Shown one piece after another: positions 25,723 to 35,732 of a DNA stretch of 62,259 bases (position 1 is its first letter; every line of letters begins with the position of its first letter). Below the pieces are notes generated by a model, which made no database searches, was not told the origin of the DNA, and saw only the letters and a program-made list of their open reading frames with translations. This DNA is from Bacillota bacterium (GTDB taxonomy: Bacteria > Bacillota > Desulfotomaculia > Desulfotomaculales > Pelotomaculaceae): assembly GCA_029555205.1 (NCBI GenBank), contig JAKPTB010000050.1:1-62259 (forward strand), read 5' to 3'. Position numbers and translations under genes: made by a program.

Positions 25723-26990
25723 GAGTTGGTTCCTCCCTTCTCTTCAAGTATCTGTTGCTGACAATCCGGAATTCCTGCAGTCTCTGTACGGGATCTCAGC
25801 TTATCCGCATTTTTTTGATTTTCTTCGATTTGCTGCTCATTAATTACTTGAGGCTCTTCTTCCCGCTGGTAAAGAACAAGTCTCGGATAAGGGATTTCGA
25901 TGCCGGCCCGGTCCAGAGCATTTTTGAAACGGCGGCGTAGCTCGCGCTCCACAGCCCAGTATTTTGCCGGCAGGGCTGGTGCAGTAATGCGGATGTTGAC
26001 GGAAGAATCGGCCAGTTCAATGACACCTTCCACCCTGGGTAGCCCAAGAATGTCCTCCATTTCCCTGTAGGCAGCCTCACACTCCTGCTGTAAAACAGCG
26101 ATGGCCCTGTCGATGTCTTCCTCGTAAGCAATCCCAATCATAACCACAGCCAGGATAGGCCCCCGGTTGTAGTTGGTAACGCGGGCAATGCTCCCGTTGG
26201 GCAGAATCTCCAACTGGCCCGTCCAGCGGCGAACCTTGCAGGTGCGCAGGCCGATCTCCTCTACTGTACCTTCGACACCTTCAATTTTTACGTAATCACC
26301 AACGCCGAACTGGTCTTCAAATATAATAAAAAAACCGCTGATAACATCTTTAACAAGGCTCTGGGCGCCGAAGCCCACGGCTAAACCCAGGATCCCCGCG
26401 CTGGCCAGGATGGCGCCGGTGTTGACATTGAATATCTGAAGAATCGTCACGCCGGCCAGGAAAAACACGACATAGGTCAAGAGGCTGCAGAGCAGCGCCT
26501 CCAGGGTTTCCGCCCGGCGGCTCGCTGCAAAGTGATCTTTAATCCGGTGCCTCTCAAAAACCTGCCTGACAGCAAGCCGGCCGAAATTGATGAGCAGCTT
26601 TGCTCCCACCAGAACACCGATAATTTTGATTACCTTTATGCCGATGGATTTAAAGTCGTCGGCAGAAATGATACTCACGTTGAAAATTTGCAGGATTATA
26701 ACGGCTGCAAAAAAATAACCACCGTAAAGAAGCAGCGTTTGAAGCAGAATTCGCACCGAACGAATCATACTGTCAGACAACAGGGATTGTTCCGCCGCGG
26801 CGGCGTCTCCTTCTGCCTGCTCCCTGCTGCCTTCCTGCAGCAGCCTGTTCAGGATACGGTTCAGAGTTTTAATCAGGATGTATGTAACAGCCAGAACCAC
26901 CAGGGAGAGGAGGAAATCAACCAGCAGTGTTTCTAGATTTTGGGGATTCAAAAACATCTCTATTCTGTGCGTTATTTCCTGCCTGTTCAA
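25719..26990 (-). CDS. MscS family mechanosensitive channel
   Basis: Small-conductance mechanosensitive channel of about 423 residues. Several N-terminal membrane helices precede the pore helix ([20 protein letters not shown]) and the MscS beta domain ([35 protein letters not shown]); the C-terminus is a charged, Gln/Glu-rich tail. The start is uncertain: TTG at 26990 has GGGGTGA 8 bases upstream and is preferred; the frame stays open to a TTG at 27068 without a ribosome site. It probably protects against hypo-osmotic shock and is coupled to yjbQ. Confidence 0.88.
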   Translation of the reverse strand: MNRQEITHRIEMFLNPQNLETLLVDFLLSLVVLAVTYILIKTLNRILNRLLQEGSREQAEGDAAAAEQSLLSDSMIRSVRILLQTLLLYGGYFFAAVIILQIFNVSIISADDFKSIGIKVIKIIGVLVGAKLLINFGRLAVRQVFERHRIKDHFAASRRAETLEALLCSLLTYVVFFLAGVTILQIFNVNTGAILASAGILGLAVGFGAQSLVKDVISGFFIIFEDQFGVGDYVKIEGVEGTVEEIGLRTCKVRRWTGQLEILPNGSIARVTNYNRGPILAVVMIGIAYEEDIDRAIAVLQQECEAAYREMEDILGLPRVEGVIELADSSVNIRITAPALPAKYWAVERELRRRFKNALDRAGIEIPYPRLVLYQREEEPQVINEQQIEENQKNADKLRSRTETAGIPDCQQQILEEKGGTNS

Positions 26991-27352
26991 AATATCTGTC
27001 ACCCCGCACATTGGTTTTAAATTATCATTTCCGCTGTTCCAGGAAAAGCAGGCTCCAATAGACCCCAAAGTGATGACCAGGCCTGATGTGAATAAAGCCT
27101 GTACACCTTAAGGAAAAGCCCGAAGAACTATTTCTCTTAGGCAACACATCTTTGATCCTGGCAAGTTTTCTACGGCTGGACGGGCTGCCGGTTTCGTCCA
27201 GGCCAACTCCAATTAATTCCGGCACTGCCGGGTCAATCCGGAGGATTCCGGCTGGATTACCGTTGTCTCCGAAGGGTGTTTTCCCCTTCCCGGATCTGCA
27301 TCAAACTGTGCCTTGCTCCATGGTTTCCGGTCCCAGTTGAACTTACAATCAA
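26991..27352. other. Intergenic region
   Basis: About 360 bases between mscS and the hypothetical gene at 27353, both on the minus strand. No gene, terminator or riboswitch is evident. Confidence 0.35.
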
Positions 27353-27688
27353 TCAAGAATCCGCCTTAAGGACTACGTTCTTTACTTTATCCTTGACAAA
27401 CTTACCTTCTTCCACCAGTTCTTCGGCAATAAAGACAAAAGTAATAAAATCTTTGATTCCCGCTATTTCCATAACCCTTTCCATATTTTCAGCACTTCCC
27501 AGTTCTTTAACGGCTTCGTATACCAGCGCCTTTTTAGCGTCGATAAAACGGCCCAGTTCTTCACGGCAGAGTTCTGTCTGCAGGATTCTTCCGTTCATTT
27601 TTTTAAAATAACCCATCCGGATCAGTTCATCAATGTTTTCATCATCTTCCCACGCCAGCAAAAGGCGCTTAAATAACATTTCATCCAT
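27353..27688 (-). CDS. Hypothetical helical protein
   Basis: Protein of 111 residues, not recognised. It is hydrophilic and predicted to be almost wholly helical, with many Glu/Lys heptads and no cysteine pairs or membrane segment. The ATG is preceded by GGGGGGATGAAAG, a strong ribosome site, and codon use looks like its neighbours, so the gene is probably real. It is monocistronic and divergent from the MBL-fold gene. Confidence 0.7.
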   Translation of the reverse strand: MDEMLFKRLLLAWEDDENIDELIRMGYFKKMNGRILQTELCREELGRFIDAKKALVYEAVKELGSAENMERVMEIAGIKDFITFVFIAEELVEEGKFVKDKVKNVVLKADS

Positions 27689-27951
27689 CTTTCATCCCCC
27701 CAATCAATTGTTCTACCAGAAGTCCCCTTCTTCCTTTATTGCTCCATAACTTGCAACCAGTGCAAAATAATTGTAATATATGAAGGAAATGCACCCTTTA
27801 AAACGCGCGCGCACAGCAGCATTTAAGGACCCTGGGCCCCCGGGCAGCGTACCCCCGTGGCGCCTTTTTGCAGAACAAACCAAATACCAGCCTTTACCCG
27901 GATCCAAACAGGCTACTTGCTTCAAAGACTATTCAGGGAGGTTAACAGCTC

Positions 27952-28791
27952 ATGCTCAAAGTGACTGTAGTATCTGAAAACACCGTAGGAACACCTGAAA
28001 ACCTGGTTGGAGAGTGGGGCCTATCCCTGTTTATAGAAAAAAACGGCAGGAAAATTTTATTTGATACCGGGGAGCAGGGCAACCTGCTGTCCAACGCGGC
28101 TGCCCTGGGTCTTGACCTGAAGCAGGTGGAAACCCTGGTCCTGAGCCACGGCCACTCCGACCACACAGGGGGTCTGAGGGCTTTTCTGCGCTACCGGGGC
28201 AGGCTGCCTGTATATGCCCACCCCGCTTTATTTACCTCCCATTATACTGGGGACAGGCCCCGTTATATTGGAGTCCCATTTTGCAGGGAGGAACTGGAAA
28301 GCTCCGGGGCTGATTTCGTTTTTACCAGGGAGCCCCGGGAGATATTGCCGGGAATCTGGGTAAGCGGTGAAATACCCCGGGAAACCTCCTTTGAAAAGCC
28401 GGATAATAAACTGTACTGCCTGGAAAACGGTAAGAAGATCTCCCCCGACCCGCTTCTCGATGATCTGAGCCTTTACTGCGTCATACCGGAGGGGCTGGTG
28501 ATTATCCTTGGTTGCGCCCACGCCGGTCTGGTAAACATAATCAAACACGCCAGAAAAATAACCGGCGTCAGCCAGATTTACGCTATCATCGGAGGCACCC
28601 ACCTGGGACCGGCTCCCGCCTCTCAGCAGGAAGCCGCCTTTACCTTTCTGCAAGACCTGGACCTCCGTTTGCTGGCCGCCAATCACTGCACCGGGCTGTC
28701 AGCGATAGCCCGTCTGGCTTCCCTTTTCGGTTCCCGCTTCCAGTTTGCGCCGGCCGGTTCCACATTCAAGCTGCCGCTTCAGGAGAGTTAA
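27952..28791 (+). CDS. MBL-fold metallohydrolase (COG1237-type)
   Basis: Metallo-beta-lactamase fold protein of 279 residues. The metal motif is LSHGHSDHTGG near residue 64; further ligands lie in GCAHAGLVNI and GGTHLG. The layout matches proteins annotated as beta-ribofuranosylaminobenzene 5'-phosphate synthase-like hydrolases of anaerobes and archaea, which rarely have that proven activity in bacteria. It converges with the giant activase gene, ending 26 bases from its stop; no clear terminator lies between. Confidence 0.85.
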   Translation: MLKVTVVSENTVGTPENLVGEWGLSLFIEKNGRKILFDTGEQGNLLSNAAALGLDLKQVETLVLSHGHSDHTGGLRAFLRYRGRLPVYAHPALFTSHYTGDRPRYIGVPFCREELESSGADFVFTREPREILPGIWVSGEIPRETSFEKPDNKLYCLENGKKISPDPLLDDLSLYCVIPEGLVIILGCAHAGLVNIIKHARKITGVSQIYAIIGGTHLGPAPASQQEAAFTFLQDLDLRLLAANHCTGLSAIARLASLFGSRFQFAPAGSTFKLPLQES

Positions 28792-28816
28792 GCCGGGGTT
28801 TTAAAGAAACACCTCC

Positions 28817-31800
28817 TCACCGGAGGGCGCTTGAAACAGCCTCAAGATACCCTCTGGAGAAACTGCCTTTAAGCTCCAGGATCCGACGATGTACCCTTTC
28901 CACCTGCATGCAGAAGACCTCCAGCCTCGCCTCTATGACCTGGGGAAAGGCGTTGCCGTCAGTTTCAACCGACAGAAAAGGCAGTGCAGGATTCTCCTCC
29001 ATGACCCTGGCAACAAGGTTCTTATCCTTCGCAGTCTCCAGCTTTACTTCATTAATCTTGAAATTAAGAACTGCTTCCGCTATCCTGCTGGGCATGCAAC
29101 CAAAGGGACCGATGGAAATGACTCCCGCCACATCTTCAACGATTTCCGTGATGGCGGCCCCCGCAGTTAAAATGGTTTCAACTGTAAGCCTGGGGTTGAT
29201 CAGGCCGGAGGCATTATTAATCAGCCTTTCCACATCAACCATGTGGGCTTTGTAAAAACCGGACTGAGAAAGGATCCCTTTAATGGTTCGCTCAAAGGAG
29301 CTCTTGAAAAACTGTAGAATGTAGTTTCCCAGCCGCTCCTTACCGGTCAGGAGATGCCGGTTCTTGGTTTTTTGCAGGTAATCGCAGTAGTAAATCCATT
29401 CCGCAATGGGCGAAGTGTTGACGACAATCCCATGTTCGGCCAGCCTTTCCACCAGATACTGTCTGGAAAACCCATCCCTTCTGACGTAAATCTCCCCCAC
29501 CAGGGAAACCCTGGGCGTGTACTCTAAAGACTGTTTCCGCTCAATGTTTCTAAGGGCCCTGGCGGCTTTGCGCAGGGTTTCCTTAATCCCTTTCCAGCTG
29601 TCCCTCTCCAGGCTGCCGATGATTTGTTCACATACATCTTTGTAGATGGCCAGGGCTCTCTTTTTATCTCTGGCGATGGTTAAAACCGCGCTGTAGATGT
29701 CATCCAGCACATCTGAGATGACCACCGCCTGCCAGGCCCTCGCTGAAAAATCCGTGCCCAGGCCGGCATAACTGTTGTCGCAGGTCAGGGAGATCTGGGC
29801 CACATTTTCAATCTGCATTTTCTCAATAAGGCTTTTGATCAGGACATTGTACTGACCGAAGCGGCAGGGTCCAGGGGACGTCGGCATGAAGTAGACCAGC
29901 AGTTCCTCAGGGTTCGCCCTGGTTTCCAGGTGGTTAAAAAGGCTGCCTACGGTAAGGATCAGGGGCAGGCACTCCTTGCAGGAGGTGTAGCCCTTGCCGG
30001 TCTTAAGTTCCTTTGCCGCAGGCGGCGGAACTGCTGAAGCGTTGATTCCAAGATGACGCAGGGTTGCAGCCATCATTCTTGAACCCAAATCCCCCATGGA
30101 AGGGATCAACACGTGAACCCCCGGGTGATTCAGGGGATATCTCCGGCCGGCGGAGCTCTCCACCCAGGTTTTATCCTTTTCCAGGACTACCCTGGCCGGC
30201 CTGAATCTTTTTACCGGCACAGAGGTTTTTAGCCTCTTAATCTCCCTGTAACTCTGGATGATATCCAGAAAAGCTTCGATCCGGGTGTCCAGCCCTGCGT
30301 CCGCCGAGTGGCTGTCCAGCTCCAGCGTCAGTGAAGGCTTCTGTCCCATGATATCCCTAAAGAACCCTACAATAAAAGAATCTGGACCGCAGCTGAAGTT
30401 CGTTATATAAGTGGCAAACAGTTGGGGATGGCGCTGCACAAGCCTGGCGGCCTTCAGGATCATCTGGCCCATGGCCCAGAACATGGTATCATCCGGTTCC
30501 TCTTCCCCGAAGGGTAAAAAGTCGTAGGGAATAATGCGGCAGCCCCGTGTAGCAAACTTCTGGGGAATACCCATGTTCGCTTTTTTAGTGAAGGCATTGT
30601 ATGGCCTGCCGAAAAGCACAATGGCCGTCCCTGCCGGGTTCTGTTCCAGTTCCTTAAGGAACAACCTGCCCATCTCCCGGCACTCCCGGTGGAAATCTTC
30701 CTGCGCCCGGACCCCCAGGCTAAAGGCTTTCCTGGTGATTCCTGCTGGAATGCCCAGGGTCCTGCCCAGTTCCAAAAAGCTTTCCAGCGCCTGTTCGTAA
30801 CCCTTTGAAAAATCGAGGACCGGACTTAAGACAACCCCCTTCTTCAGCTCGTCAAAGGCCGCTTTCAGGTAATAGGGTTCCGCCTGGACAAAGGGACAGG
30901 TCACGCTATTATCAATGCCGTTTTCTACAGGCATGGAACCCACGTGGGGCAGAAAGTAAAAATCCGGGCCCTTGCTGATGGTATCCATCAGAGCGCCATG
31001 GGCAATCTCCACCGGAAAGCAGAATTCCGCGCCTCTCCTCTCCATGCCCTCATGATCAATTTCATCGCTGCAGAGCACTTCAAAGCCCAGGGCTGTAAAA
31101 AAATTATAATAGAGGGGAAAGAGGGTATTGGTTAGAAGGGAACGGTTGACCGCCACCTTTTTCCCGTTGGGCGGCAGCAACCGGATCCCCCTCTCCCTGC
31201 CGTATTTCTGGTAAACAAGCCGCTCCCGTAATTGAACCAGGTCCAGTTTAACCGCATCGGGTTGCTTTCTGTCCTGAAGCAGGTTGACGTACCTGTTGCA
31301 GGCCCCCCCGAAGGGATAGTTTTTTCCTTTTATTTTGATTATGTTGATTGTACACTTGCGGTCACATTTTTCTTTGCCTCCCGCGCAGGTAAAGGGCTTG
31401 CCGTAGGCGACCCCGCGCTCCGCCAGCTCCGCAGGGTGAAAGCGCGCCGGCTGCAGCAGGCCCAGGGCCAGCCTGTTTTTGACCTCCAGGGCCACGCCGA
31501 AAGCCCCCATCAGACCCGGCTCCGGGGGCACGATTATCTCCTTTCCGGTCAGGGCCGCCATGGCCGCCGGAACAGCCCTGTTATAGCAGACACCACCCTG
31601 CAAGAAGACCTTTTGGCCCACGGCCCTGTTTCCTTTGACCCGGTTGTTGTAATTCATGCAAATTGAGTAAACCAGGCCCGCGGCCAGATCTTCAATACCC
31701 GCCCCCTCCTGAATGGCCGTCTTGATGTCGCTGCTGATAAAAGCCGCACACTGGTCGCTGAAGTTCAGCGGCCTGGAGCTTTTCAAAGCAATATCCCCGA

Positions 31801-33157
31801 TTTCTCCGGTAGCGATGTCAAGGGATTCTCTGGCCGCCTCCTCTAAAAAAGACCCCGTTCCTGCGGAACAGGCTTCGTTCATAGCATAATCCGAGGCAAC
31901 CCGGCTGGTGATGTATGTATACTTGGCATCCTGCCCGCCGATTTCAAAGATGGTTTCAACCTCCGGGTCAAAATAAACAGCTGCTGTGGCGTGGGCTATA
32001 ATTTCGTTGATTACGGCAGGGGTGAGGGCGTGGAGTCCGGCAATTTGCCTGCCCGAGCCCGTAACCCCAAGCCCTGTGATTTCAATATTCACCTTACTTG
32101 CTTCCAACTGCCGGTGGATCTCCCGGTAGCAGTTCCTGGAAGCCTGGATCGGGTCACCGTTGGTGCGCAGATAACAGCTGGCAAGAATCGCATTGTCACT
32201 GGTTCTCAGGACGACAGCCTTTGTCGTCGTTGAACCCACGTCCAAACCCAGGATACAGCTATCCCCTTCCTTTGGCTCCTGACGGACGGTTTCCTTGAAG
32301 GTGACCCGGGAAAGGTAATCTTTCAGGGGAGGCAGGGTTTTAAAGACGCTTCCCCCTCCTTTAAAAAGCTCCTCCAGGCTGCGGACCGGCAGGGTTTCCC
32401 TCTCCAGAGCCCACAGGGCGGCTCCCATGGCCTCAAAGCAACTCGCCTGCTCCGGAACAATCAGGCCGGGTATCTCTCTCTTTAAAAAATGGATCATGGG
32501 CCTATTGGCCGAGGCCCCTCCCACTATCATCACCTTATTGTATTCTGTTTTTTTCAACAGCTCGCTGACTTTGACCGCCATCATTTCACAAAGCCCCGCC
32601 ACGACCTGTTCTTTCGGGGCGCCTTTGTTCAGTGCATGGGTGCAGTCGCTTTTGCAGAAAACAGAACATCTGCCGGCCACCTTGTAAGGATTATCCAGAT
32701 CAGCAGTAGAAACAGCTTCATCCACACTTAAATTCATCCTCTTAATCTGCTGTAAAAAGAACTCCCCGGTGCCGGAAGCGCATTTATTACCTGTATAGAC
32801 ACCGCTAATCCTGCCTTTATGGTCCAATTTATAGGCTATAAACGTTTCTCCACCGACGCTGATAATCATGTCGGCTTCGTTTCCGGAATCGCGCAGGTAG
32901 CGGTAGGCATGCTCAACTGCTTCCGGCTCGGAAAGGGAAGAAGCGTTCAATTTGCTCCGCAGCTTTCTCCCCGTTACCGCAAGGCGATGGATATCCCTGA
33001 GCAGTTTCCCGTCCAAAAGGCCGGCAATTGTCCTGCGGGGATTCCCCTCGTGGGGCCTGGTTTTGGTAGCAAGGATGCTAATCTGCCCGTCCGCCCCCTG
33101 TTCCAGTAAAACCATACTTATATTCGAAGCACCAATACATAAACCCAGCGTCTTCAA
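28817..33157 (-). CDS. Giant 2-hydroxyacyl-CoA dehydratase activase-related protein
   Basis: Protein of 1446 residues. Two BadF/BadG/BcrA/BcrD-type ATPase domains come first: one at about 1-260 (LCIGASNISMVLL, SVGGETFIAY, NKCASGTGEF) and one at about 300-570 (ILGLDVGSTTTKAVVL, EIGGQDAKYT, NEACSAGTGSFLEEAA). A cysteine segment (CAGGKEKCDRKC) is followed by a DUF2229 region (about 650-870) and a C-terminal part resembling the dehydratase subunits HgdB/C (SCGPDSFIVGF, GCMPSRIAEAVL). The family is thought to be an ATP-driven electron activator, but its own partner enzyme is unknown. It is monocistronic. Confidence 0.93.
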   Translation of the reverse strand: MKTLGLCIGASNISMVLLEQGADGQISILATKTRPHEGNPRRTIAGLLDGKLLRDIHRLAVTGRKLRSKLNASSLSEPEAVEHAYRYLRDSGNEADMIISVGGETFIAYKLDHKGRISGVYTGNKCASGTGEFFLQQIKRMNLSVDEAVSTADLDNPYKVAGRCSVFCKSDCTHALNKGAPKEQVVAGLCEMMAVKVSELLKKTEYNKVMIVGGASANRPMIHFLKREIPGLIVPEQASCFEAMGAALWALERETLPVRSLEELFKGGGSVFKTLPPLKDYLSRVTFKETVRQEPKEGDSCILGLDVGSTTTKAVVLRTSDNAILASCYLRTNGDPIQASRNCYREIHRQLEASKVNIEITGLGVTGSGRQIAGLHALTPAVINEIIAHATAAVYFDPEVETIFEIGGQDAKYTYITSRVASDYAMNEACSAGTGSFLEEAARESLDIATGEIGDIALKSSRPLNFSDQCAAFISSDIKTAIQEGAGIEDLAAGLVYSICMNYNNRVKGNRAVGQKVFLQGGVCYNRAVPAAMAALTGKEIIVPPEPGLMGAFGVALEVKNRLALGLLQPARFHPAELAERGVAYGKPFTCAGGKEKCDRKCTINIIKIKGKNYPFGGACNRYVNLLQDRKQPDAVKLDLVQLRERLVYQKYGRERGIRLLPPNGKKVAVNRSLLTNTLFPLYYNFFTALGFEVLCSDEIDHEGMERRGAEFCFPVEIAHGALMDTISKGPDFYFLPHVGSMPVENGIDNSVTCPFVQAEPYYLKAAFDELKKGVVLSPVLDFSKGYEQALESFLELGRTLGIPAGITRKAFSLGVRAQEDFHRECREMGRLFLKELEQNPAGTAIVLFGRPYNAFTKKANMGIPQKFATRGCRIIPYDFLPFGEEEPDDTMFWAMGQMILKAARLVQRHPQLFATYITNFSCGPDSFIVGFFRDIMGQKPSLTLELDSHSADAGLDTRIEAFLDIIQSYREIKRLKTSVPVKRFRPARVVLEKDKTWVESSAGRRYPLNHPGVHVLIPSMGDLGSRMMAATLRHLGINASAVPPPAAKELKTGKGYTSCKECLPLILTVGSLFNHLETRANPEELLVYFMPTSPGPCRFGQYNVLIKSLIEKMQIENVAQISLTCDNSYAGLGTDFSARAWQAVVISDVLDDIYSAVLTIARDKKRALAIYKDVCEQIIGSLERDSWKGIKETLRKAARALRNIERKQSLEYTPRVSLVGEIYVRRDGFSRQYLVERLAEHGIVVNTSPIAEWIYYCDYLQKTKNRHLLTGKERLGNYILQFFKSSFERTIKGILSQSGFYKAHMVDVERLINNASGLINPRLTVETILTAGAAITEIVEDVAGVISIGPFGCMPSRIAEAVLNFKINEVKLETAKDKNLVARVMEENPALPFLSVETDGNAFPQVIEARLEVFCMQVERVHRRILELKGSFSRGYLEAVSSALR

Positions 33158-33636
33158 CCATATTCACTCCTGTTATCTTGAATTCTGCCGTTTTGAGATT
33201 AATTACCTGCAATGACCTAATTATACAGCAAACTACACCTAAACGGGTAGATCAACTGGTTATAAATCAATTACCCTATGGAATTATTCCCCATCCCAAG
33301 AAATTAATTTCATCATAGACACCAGTTGCTATGGTTTTTCCTTAATATGTATATGCCTCTATAAATAATTGGCCATCCTCCAGCCTGGTTCGAAAAACCC
33401 TGTATTTGTCCTGCAAGAATGCATCCAATCCCACAACCCCAATGAAAACCCGGCAGTAGTTAAACCTGCCGGGGCTCTATTATGTGGTAACATCTTAACT
33501 ACAGATGTTCATTATTACCTCTAAAATTAATCCCAGCTATTAGCTTCATCCTGGACAGTCTCAATTACTGTGGGAAGCCCATTGTACTGTGGGGCAAAGA
33601 GGCAAGCTTCGAGCATCACCAAGGCTCACGCTGAGC
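33158..33636. other. Intergenic region with one terminator
   Basis: About 480 AT-rich bases. It holds the terminator at 33449-33473 and presumably the activase promoter. No gene was recognised. Confidence 0.45.
33449..33473 (-). terminator. Intrinsic terminator after the small membrane protein gene
   Basis: Stem CCCGGCAG/CTGCCGGG with a 9-base loop, followed on the minus strand by TTTTCATT. It lies about 160 bases past the stop of the gene at 33637. Confidence 0.65.
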
Positions 33637-34113
33637 TCACCGAATCAATTTTTCCTCTCCATAAATCCTTTCAGAAAAGAACCCTTCTGAGAACCAAACA
33701 AATACAATCAACCTGAAAAATATTAAACCAAGAGAATTAACCGGCTTGAAACTCGGGGTGTGGATATGCCCCCCAACACTAACAGAAAACAGATCAAGAC
33801 ATAACCCCAGCACTGTAAAAATAATTACGACCATTATTTTTTGGGTAAAATCCCTCTCCATGTAATTTATTAACAAAATCCCGGCGCCAAAGACCCATAC
33901 CAGGTGAAAAATAGGCACACCAAATATCATTAGAAAACCGTTTGAAAATCTCGATATTCCAGTACTTATTAAATTGAGATGAACAGTCAAAAAAACTGCT
34001 GAAGCGATGAAGCCCACCGGCCAGAGCTCTTTTAAACGCCCCGGCCCAACCAGTAAAAAGACCGCCAGCCAAACAATTCCGGCGTAAACAACACTTTCCC
34101 AGTACCAAAACAT
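33637..34113 (-). CDS. Small polytopic membrane protein, paralogue of the one at 11152
   Basis: Protein of 158 residues with about five membrane segments (6-24, 32-52, 60-80, 88-106, 128-146). It shares with the protein at 11152-11601 the order of helices, a GVPIFHLVW/GIPVLHIFQ stretch in the third segment and a basic loop before the second. No function is known. It begins with ATG about 11 bases behind GGGGGG. It lies next to the RiPP-like region but is transcribed apart from it. Confidence 0.7.
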   Translation of the reverse strand: MFWYWESVVYAGIVWLAVFLLVGPGRLKELWPVGFIASAVFLTVHLNLISTGISRFSNGFLMIFGVPIFHLVWVFGAGILLINYMERDFTQKIMVVIIFTVLGLCLDLFSVSVGGHIHTPSFKPVNSLGLIFFRLIVFVWFSEGFFSERIYGEEKLIR

Positions 34114-34231
34114 TTCCGCGCAGACCCCCCATGTATTTGGTACTATATTCTCTTTAATATAACAGATTTATTCATATCAATTGACAATCTTTGGTGTTGC
34201 CTGCCGCCCTTAAAGCAAATAAAATAAACTT

Positions 34232-35410
34232 ATGGGAAAAGAAGACAAAAATTTTAAAAATTTTATTAAAGCCTGCTATGGAAACTACGATCAATCGCTG
34301 TTGCAAAGGGAGATTGAAAAAGCGGGCTGGGATGTCTTGACCCGCCGCTTGCAGGAAAACGGGCTCCTGGGTTTTGCCTATAATGCCGTGAAGCAAAAAA
34401 AGGTCAACCTTCTTTTTCCGCCGGAAATTTTGTCCCGCTGGAAAAAACAATCCTTATTAACGGTCATGAACAATTCCATCTACGAGCAGGAAGCGGACTC
34501 AGTATTCGAAGCCTTCAACCAGGCAGGGTTAAAATATGTATTGATGAAGGGTTTTGTGGGGATGGAGGAACTCTACGGCAGCAGGTACATTCGTCCCATT
34601 TCCGATCTCGACATCCTGGTGGCTTCCGATCAGTTCCAAAAAGCTAAAGATATCCTGAGCGGTCTGGGCTACATTGTTAAATACGATGAGGTATTTAGAT
34701 GCTTTGCACAGGAGTTTACGGAAGTTGATGATAATCAGCTACATGAAATACCACTGGTTAAAAAACAAGGAAACCTCAAGCTTTATATCGACCTGCACAG
34801 ACATGTGAACAGGTATCTTGAAGGCAGCGTGGTCAGCGCGTTGTTTCCTGGACATGAGCTGCCCTGGCTGGATCATGTTGACGAAATCAAACTGGGTAAA
34901 ACTGCAGTCCGCTGTATGAAGCAGGAAACACAGTTTCTTTTTGCGGCCCACCACTACATTCTTCACCACATGCTGGGGGGCACTAAATGGCTGATCGATC
35001 TGTGCCAGTTCACGGTAACTGCCGGAAAAGACCTCGACTGGCAATGGATTGCCGGACAGGTTAAAAATAAAAACTTGAACAAGTTATTAGTACTGGCTCT
35101 TTATCTGACGCGCGATCTGACCGGTGAGGAAGCTGTACTGAAAAAAGCTGCCGGCACCGGCGCAGTTAAAACGAAGCCGGGCAGGCTGGAATATCTACTA
35201 TATTTTAACGTGCCTTTCATGAAAACCAGTATATTTAAAAGATATCTTGTTTTTTTGCTGTTGCCCTGCAGCTGGAGTGACCGCATCCGGCTGCTGCTCT
35301 ATCTTCTTTTTGACGCCAGCGCTTCCATTGAAGGGAGAAGGCCCGGCGCGAAGCGAAAGTCATTCAAAAATGCCCTGCATGTTTTGAAAAGGTTCATCTG
35401 CCGCAATTAA
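34232..35410 (+). CDS. Nucleotidyltransferase-fold protein (PF14907 type)
   Basis: Protein of 392 residues with the DUF/NTP_transf_5 nucleotidyltransferase core: MKGFVGMEELYGSRYIRPIS then DLDILV gives the G-x-x-x...D-x-D metal site near residues 105-125. Helical repeats follow. Such proteins accompany lasso-peptide and exopolysaccharide loci, often beside PqqD- and HPr-kinase-like genes, as here; their reaction is not settled. No good ribosome site precedes the ATG at 34232, so the start is uncertain. A clear terminator follows at 35541. Confidence 0.82.
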   Translation: MGKEDKNFKNFIKACYGNYDQSLLQREIEKAGWDVLTRRLQENGLLGFAYNAVKQKKVNLLFPPEILSRWKKQSLLTVMNNSIYEQEADSVFEAFNQAGLKYVLMKGFVGMEELYGSRYIRPISDLDILVASDQFQKAKDILSGLGYIVKYDEVFRCFAQEFTEVDDNQLHEIPLVKKQGNLKLYIDLHRHVNRYLEGSVVSALFPGHELPWLDHVDEIKLGKTAVRCMKQETQFLFAAHHYILHHMLGGTKWLIDLCQFTVTAGKDLDWQWIAGQVKNKNLNKLLVLALYLTRDLTGEEAVLKKAAGTGAVKTKPGRLEYLLYFNVPFMKTSIFKRYLVFLLLPCSWSDRIRLLLYLLFDASASIEGRRPGAKRKSFKNALHVLKRFICRN

Positions 35411-35540
35411 TGCAGTTTTAAGTATCGACCCTTCAAGTAAAAAAGCCTTCCGGCAGAACCATGCCTTATGTAAGTGACAGCCCCTTTGATTTCCCAATTC
35501 TCTGCACAGGCTCATCTTATCTTAAACAAAGAGAAAACCG

Positions 35541-35570
35541 CACTATGCCGGTTTAACGGCAGTGTTTTTT
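35541..35570 (+). terminator. Terminator after the nucleotidyltransferase gene
   Basis: Hairpin CACT-at-GCCG-gtttaa-CGGC-AGTG followed by TTTTTT. It lies 130 bases past the stop. The T-run leads straight into repeated element A. Confidence 0.7.
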
Positions 35571-35667
35571 GAAATTGCCTGCAAAATTTACATTTGAAAC
35601 CCAAAAAGTATTATTTTCTATTCTTATAGTCATCTTTAACGGTGATTAAAAGGTGACCGGAGCGATG
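35565..35667 (+). promoter_or_regulatory. Repeated promoter-like element, copy A
   Basis: About 100 bases resembling copy B at 40326-40427: T-run, GAAATT, a -35-like TTTACA (35587-35592), 16-base spacer, a -10-like TATTAT (35609-35614), the exact 16-mer TATTCTTATAGTCATC (35619-35634) and a final GCGATG. Copy A points toward no plus-strand gene and would read antisense into the DUF362 gene. It may be the relic of a former precursor-peptide promoter. Confidence 0.55.
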
Positions 35668-35732
35668 GGTGAGCAGGAAACCATTTAATAAATCTCAAGG
35701 TTTTGTTGGAATACAGAAACCAACCGCAGCCC

